Shown: piece by piece, positions 5,356 to 6,008 of the stretch | Position numbering within the stretch: the first letter of the stretch is position 1 | Layout: each line of letters starts with the position of its first letter | NCBI RefSeq assembly: GCF_016680995.1 | Contig: NZ_JAEQMG010000005.1 | Location: forward strand, 1-6,008 | Length of the DNA: 6,008 bases | Direction: 5' to 3' | Source: Ruminococcus difficilis | Lineage (GTDB): Bacteria > Bacillota_A > Clostridia > Oscillospirales > Acutalibacteraceae | Notes under the pieces: model-generated | What the model was told of the DNA's origin: nothing | What the model saw: only the letters and a program-made list of their open reading frames with translations | Database searches by the model: none | Translations under genes and position numbers: made by a program

Positions 5356-6008
5356 ATGTTAGTATACGGAATATGGACGTTTTGCGCGGCTATCGCTGCC
5401 TTCCTGATTTCGGCTGTGACGGGAAAGTTTCTGATTCCCTTCCTTCACAAGCTCAACTTCGGGCAGACTATCCTTGAGGACGGTCCCAAGTGGCACAAGA
5501 GCAAGCAGGGTACTCCCATTATGGGCGGTATCATGTTTATCATCGCAATCGCAGCGGTTTCGGTCATCAGCACCGTGGTCTATATGCTCACGGGCGCAGG
5601 CTTTATTGAAACCTACTTTGCGGACATCAGCCGCGAGGTCACCTTCATCTTCGCGGGACTCGGTCTTGCGCTCGCCAACGGCCTTATCGGCTTTATCGAC
5701 GACTACACCAAGGTAGTCAAGAAGCGCAACCTCGGTCTTACGGCTATTCAGAAGCTCGTTTTACAGTTCGCTGTCGCGGCGGCTTATCTCGCCACTCTCG
5801 GCATCGCCGGCTACGGCACCTCTACCGTAATTCCGTTTGTAGGCTCGGTAGACCTCGGATTCTTCTATTATATTATCGCTGCGGTTGTGATCGTCGGAGT
5901 TGTTAACGCGGTCAACCTCACCGACGGCGTCGACGGTTTGGACGGCTCAATCACCTTCTTTGTAGCGGTCAGCTTCATGCTCATCGCCAGCAAGCTTTAT
6001 TCTCTGGG
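5356..6008 (+). CDS. mraY: MraY, phospho-MurNAc-pentapeptide transferase, 5' part (cut by window end)
   Basis: The frame is open from ATG 5356 to the last base, 217 codons of the usual 320 or so. The enzyme is an integral membrane protein that transfers phospho-MurNAc-pentapeptide from its UDP carrier to undecaprenyl phosphate, forming lipid I. Visible signatures are an N-terminal membrane helix (about 8-30), FGQTILEDGPKWHKSKQGTP with MGG (35-58), the catalytic IDDYTK (114-119, Asp pair D115 and D116), and NAVNLTDGVDGLDG (184-197). The C-terminal HHH loop lies outside the window. AAAGGA at 5341-5346 supports the 5356 start with 9-nt spacing; an in-frame ATG at 5338 lacks a comparable site. 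The 72-bp gap after spoVD shows no terminator, so the two are probably co-transcribed. Confidence 0.96.
   Translation, partial: MLVYGIWTFCAAIAAFLISAVTGKFLIPFLHKLNFGQTILEDGPKWHKSKQGTPIMGGIMFIIAIAAVSVISTVVYMLTGAGFIETYFADISREVTFIFAGLGLALANGLIGFIDDYTKVVKKRNLGLTAIQKLVLQFAVAAAYLATLGIAGYGTSTVIPFVGSVDLGFFYYIIAAVVIVGVVNAVNLTDGVDGLDGSITFFVAVSFMLIASKLYSL

Noticed and set aside
1..6008. Mobile elements, CRISPR arrays, tRNA or rRNA genes
   Set aside because: No transposase-like or integrase-like frame, no regular direct repeat array with spacers, and no tRNA or rRNA-like sequence was seen. The window is conserved dcw genes and their gaps.

Overview
The window is a stretch of the division and cell wall (dcw) cluster of a Gram-positive bacterium, most likely a member of the Clostridia close to the Ruminococcaceae/Oscillospiraceae. 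This rests on the gene order mraZ, rsmH, ftsL-like, spoVD/ftsI-like PBP, mraY. It also rests on the PASTA-bearing SpoVD-type penicillin-binding protein, the Cys-rich tail of RsmH, strong GGAGG-type ribosome binding sites with GTG and TTG starts, and a small coiled-coil protein of the kind that follows coaD in clostridia. The genus is an inference. All genes lie on the + strand.

Layout. Bases 1-405 hold the 3' part of an alanine- and charge-rich coiled-coil gene, closed by a clear intrinsic terminator (424-457), so the dcw operon starts afresh after it. A sigma-A type promoter (558-586) drives mraZ. Just after its -10 lies a run of GTG-headed 10-bp repeats (588-631) that looks like the MraZ operator. 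mraZ (662-1081) and rsmH (1091-2014) are tightly coupled. A 298-bp AT-rich gap (2015-2312) follows. It has a second promoter candidate, a palindrome near its predicted start site, and a run of adjacent, partly competing hairpins that would form a leader of about 245 nt for the ftsL-like gene (2313-2846). Another 163-bp gap holds a terminator-like hairpin, a second hairpin and a possible sporulation-type promoter. After it come the SpoVD/FtsI-type transpeptidase (3010-5283, TTG start) and the 5' two thirds of mraY (5356 to the window end).

Function. MraZ is the cluster's own transcription regulator and RsmH modifies 16S rRNA. The FtsL-like protein and the class B PBP belong to the septal peptidoglycan synthesis complex. 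MraY makes lipid I, the first membrane-bound peptidoglycan precursor. murE and murF, often found between the PBP gene and mraY, are absent at that position.

The coding content is conserved and well known, and I see no mobile element, CRISPR array, tRNA or rRNA. The parts worth a second look are non-coding: the helically phased repeats before mraZ, the structured leader before ftsL, and the overlapping hairpins before spoVD. Most shadow reading frames on the minus strand are by-products of GC-rich codons.
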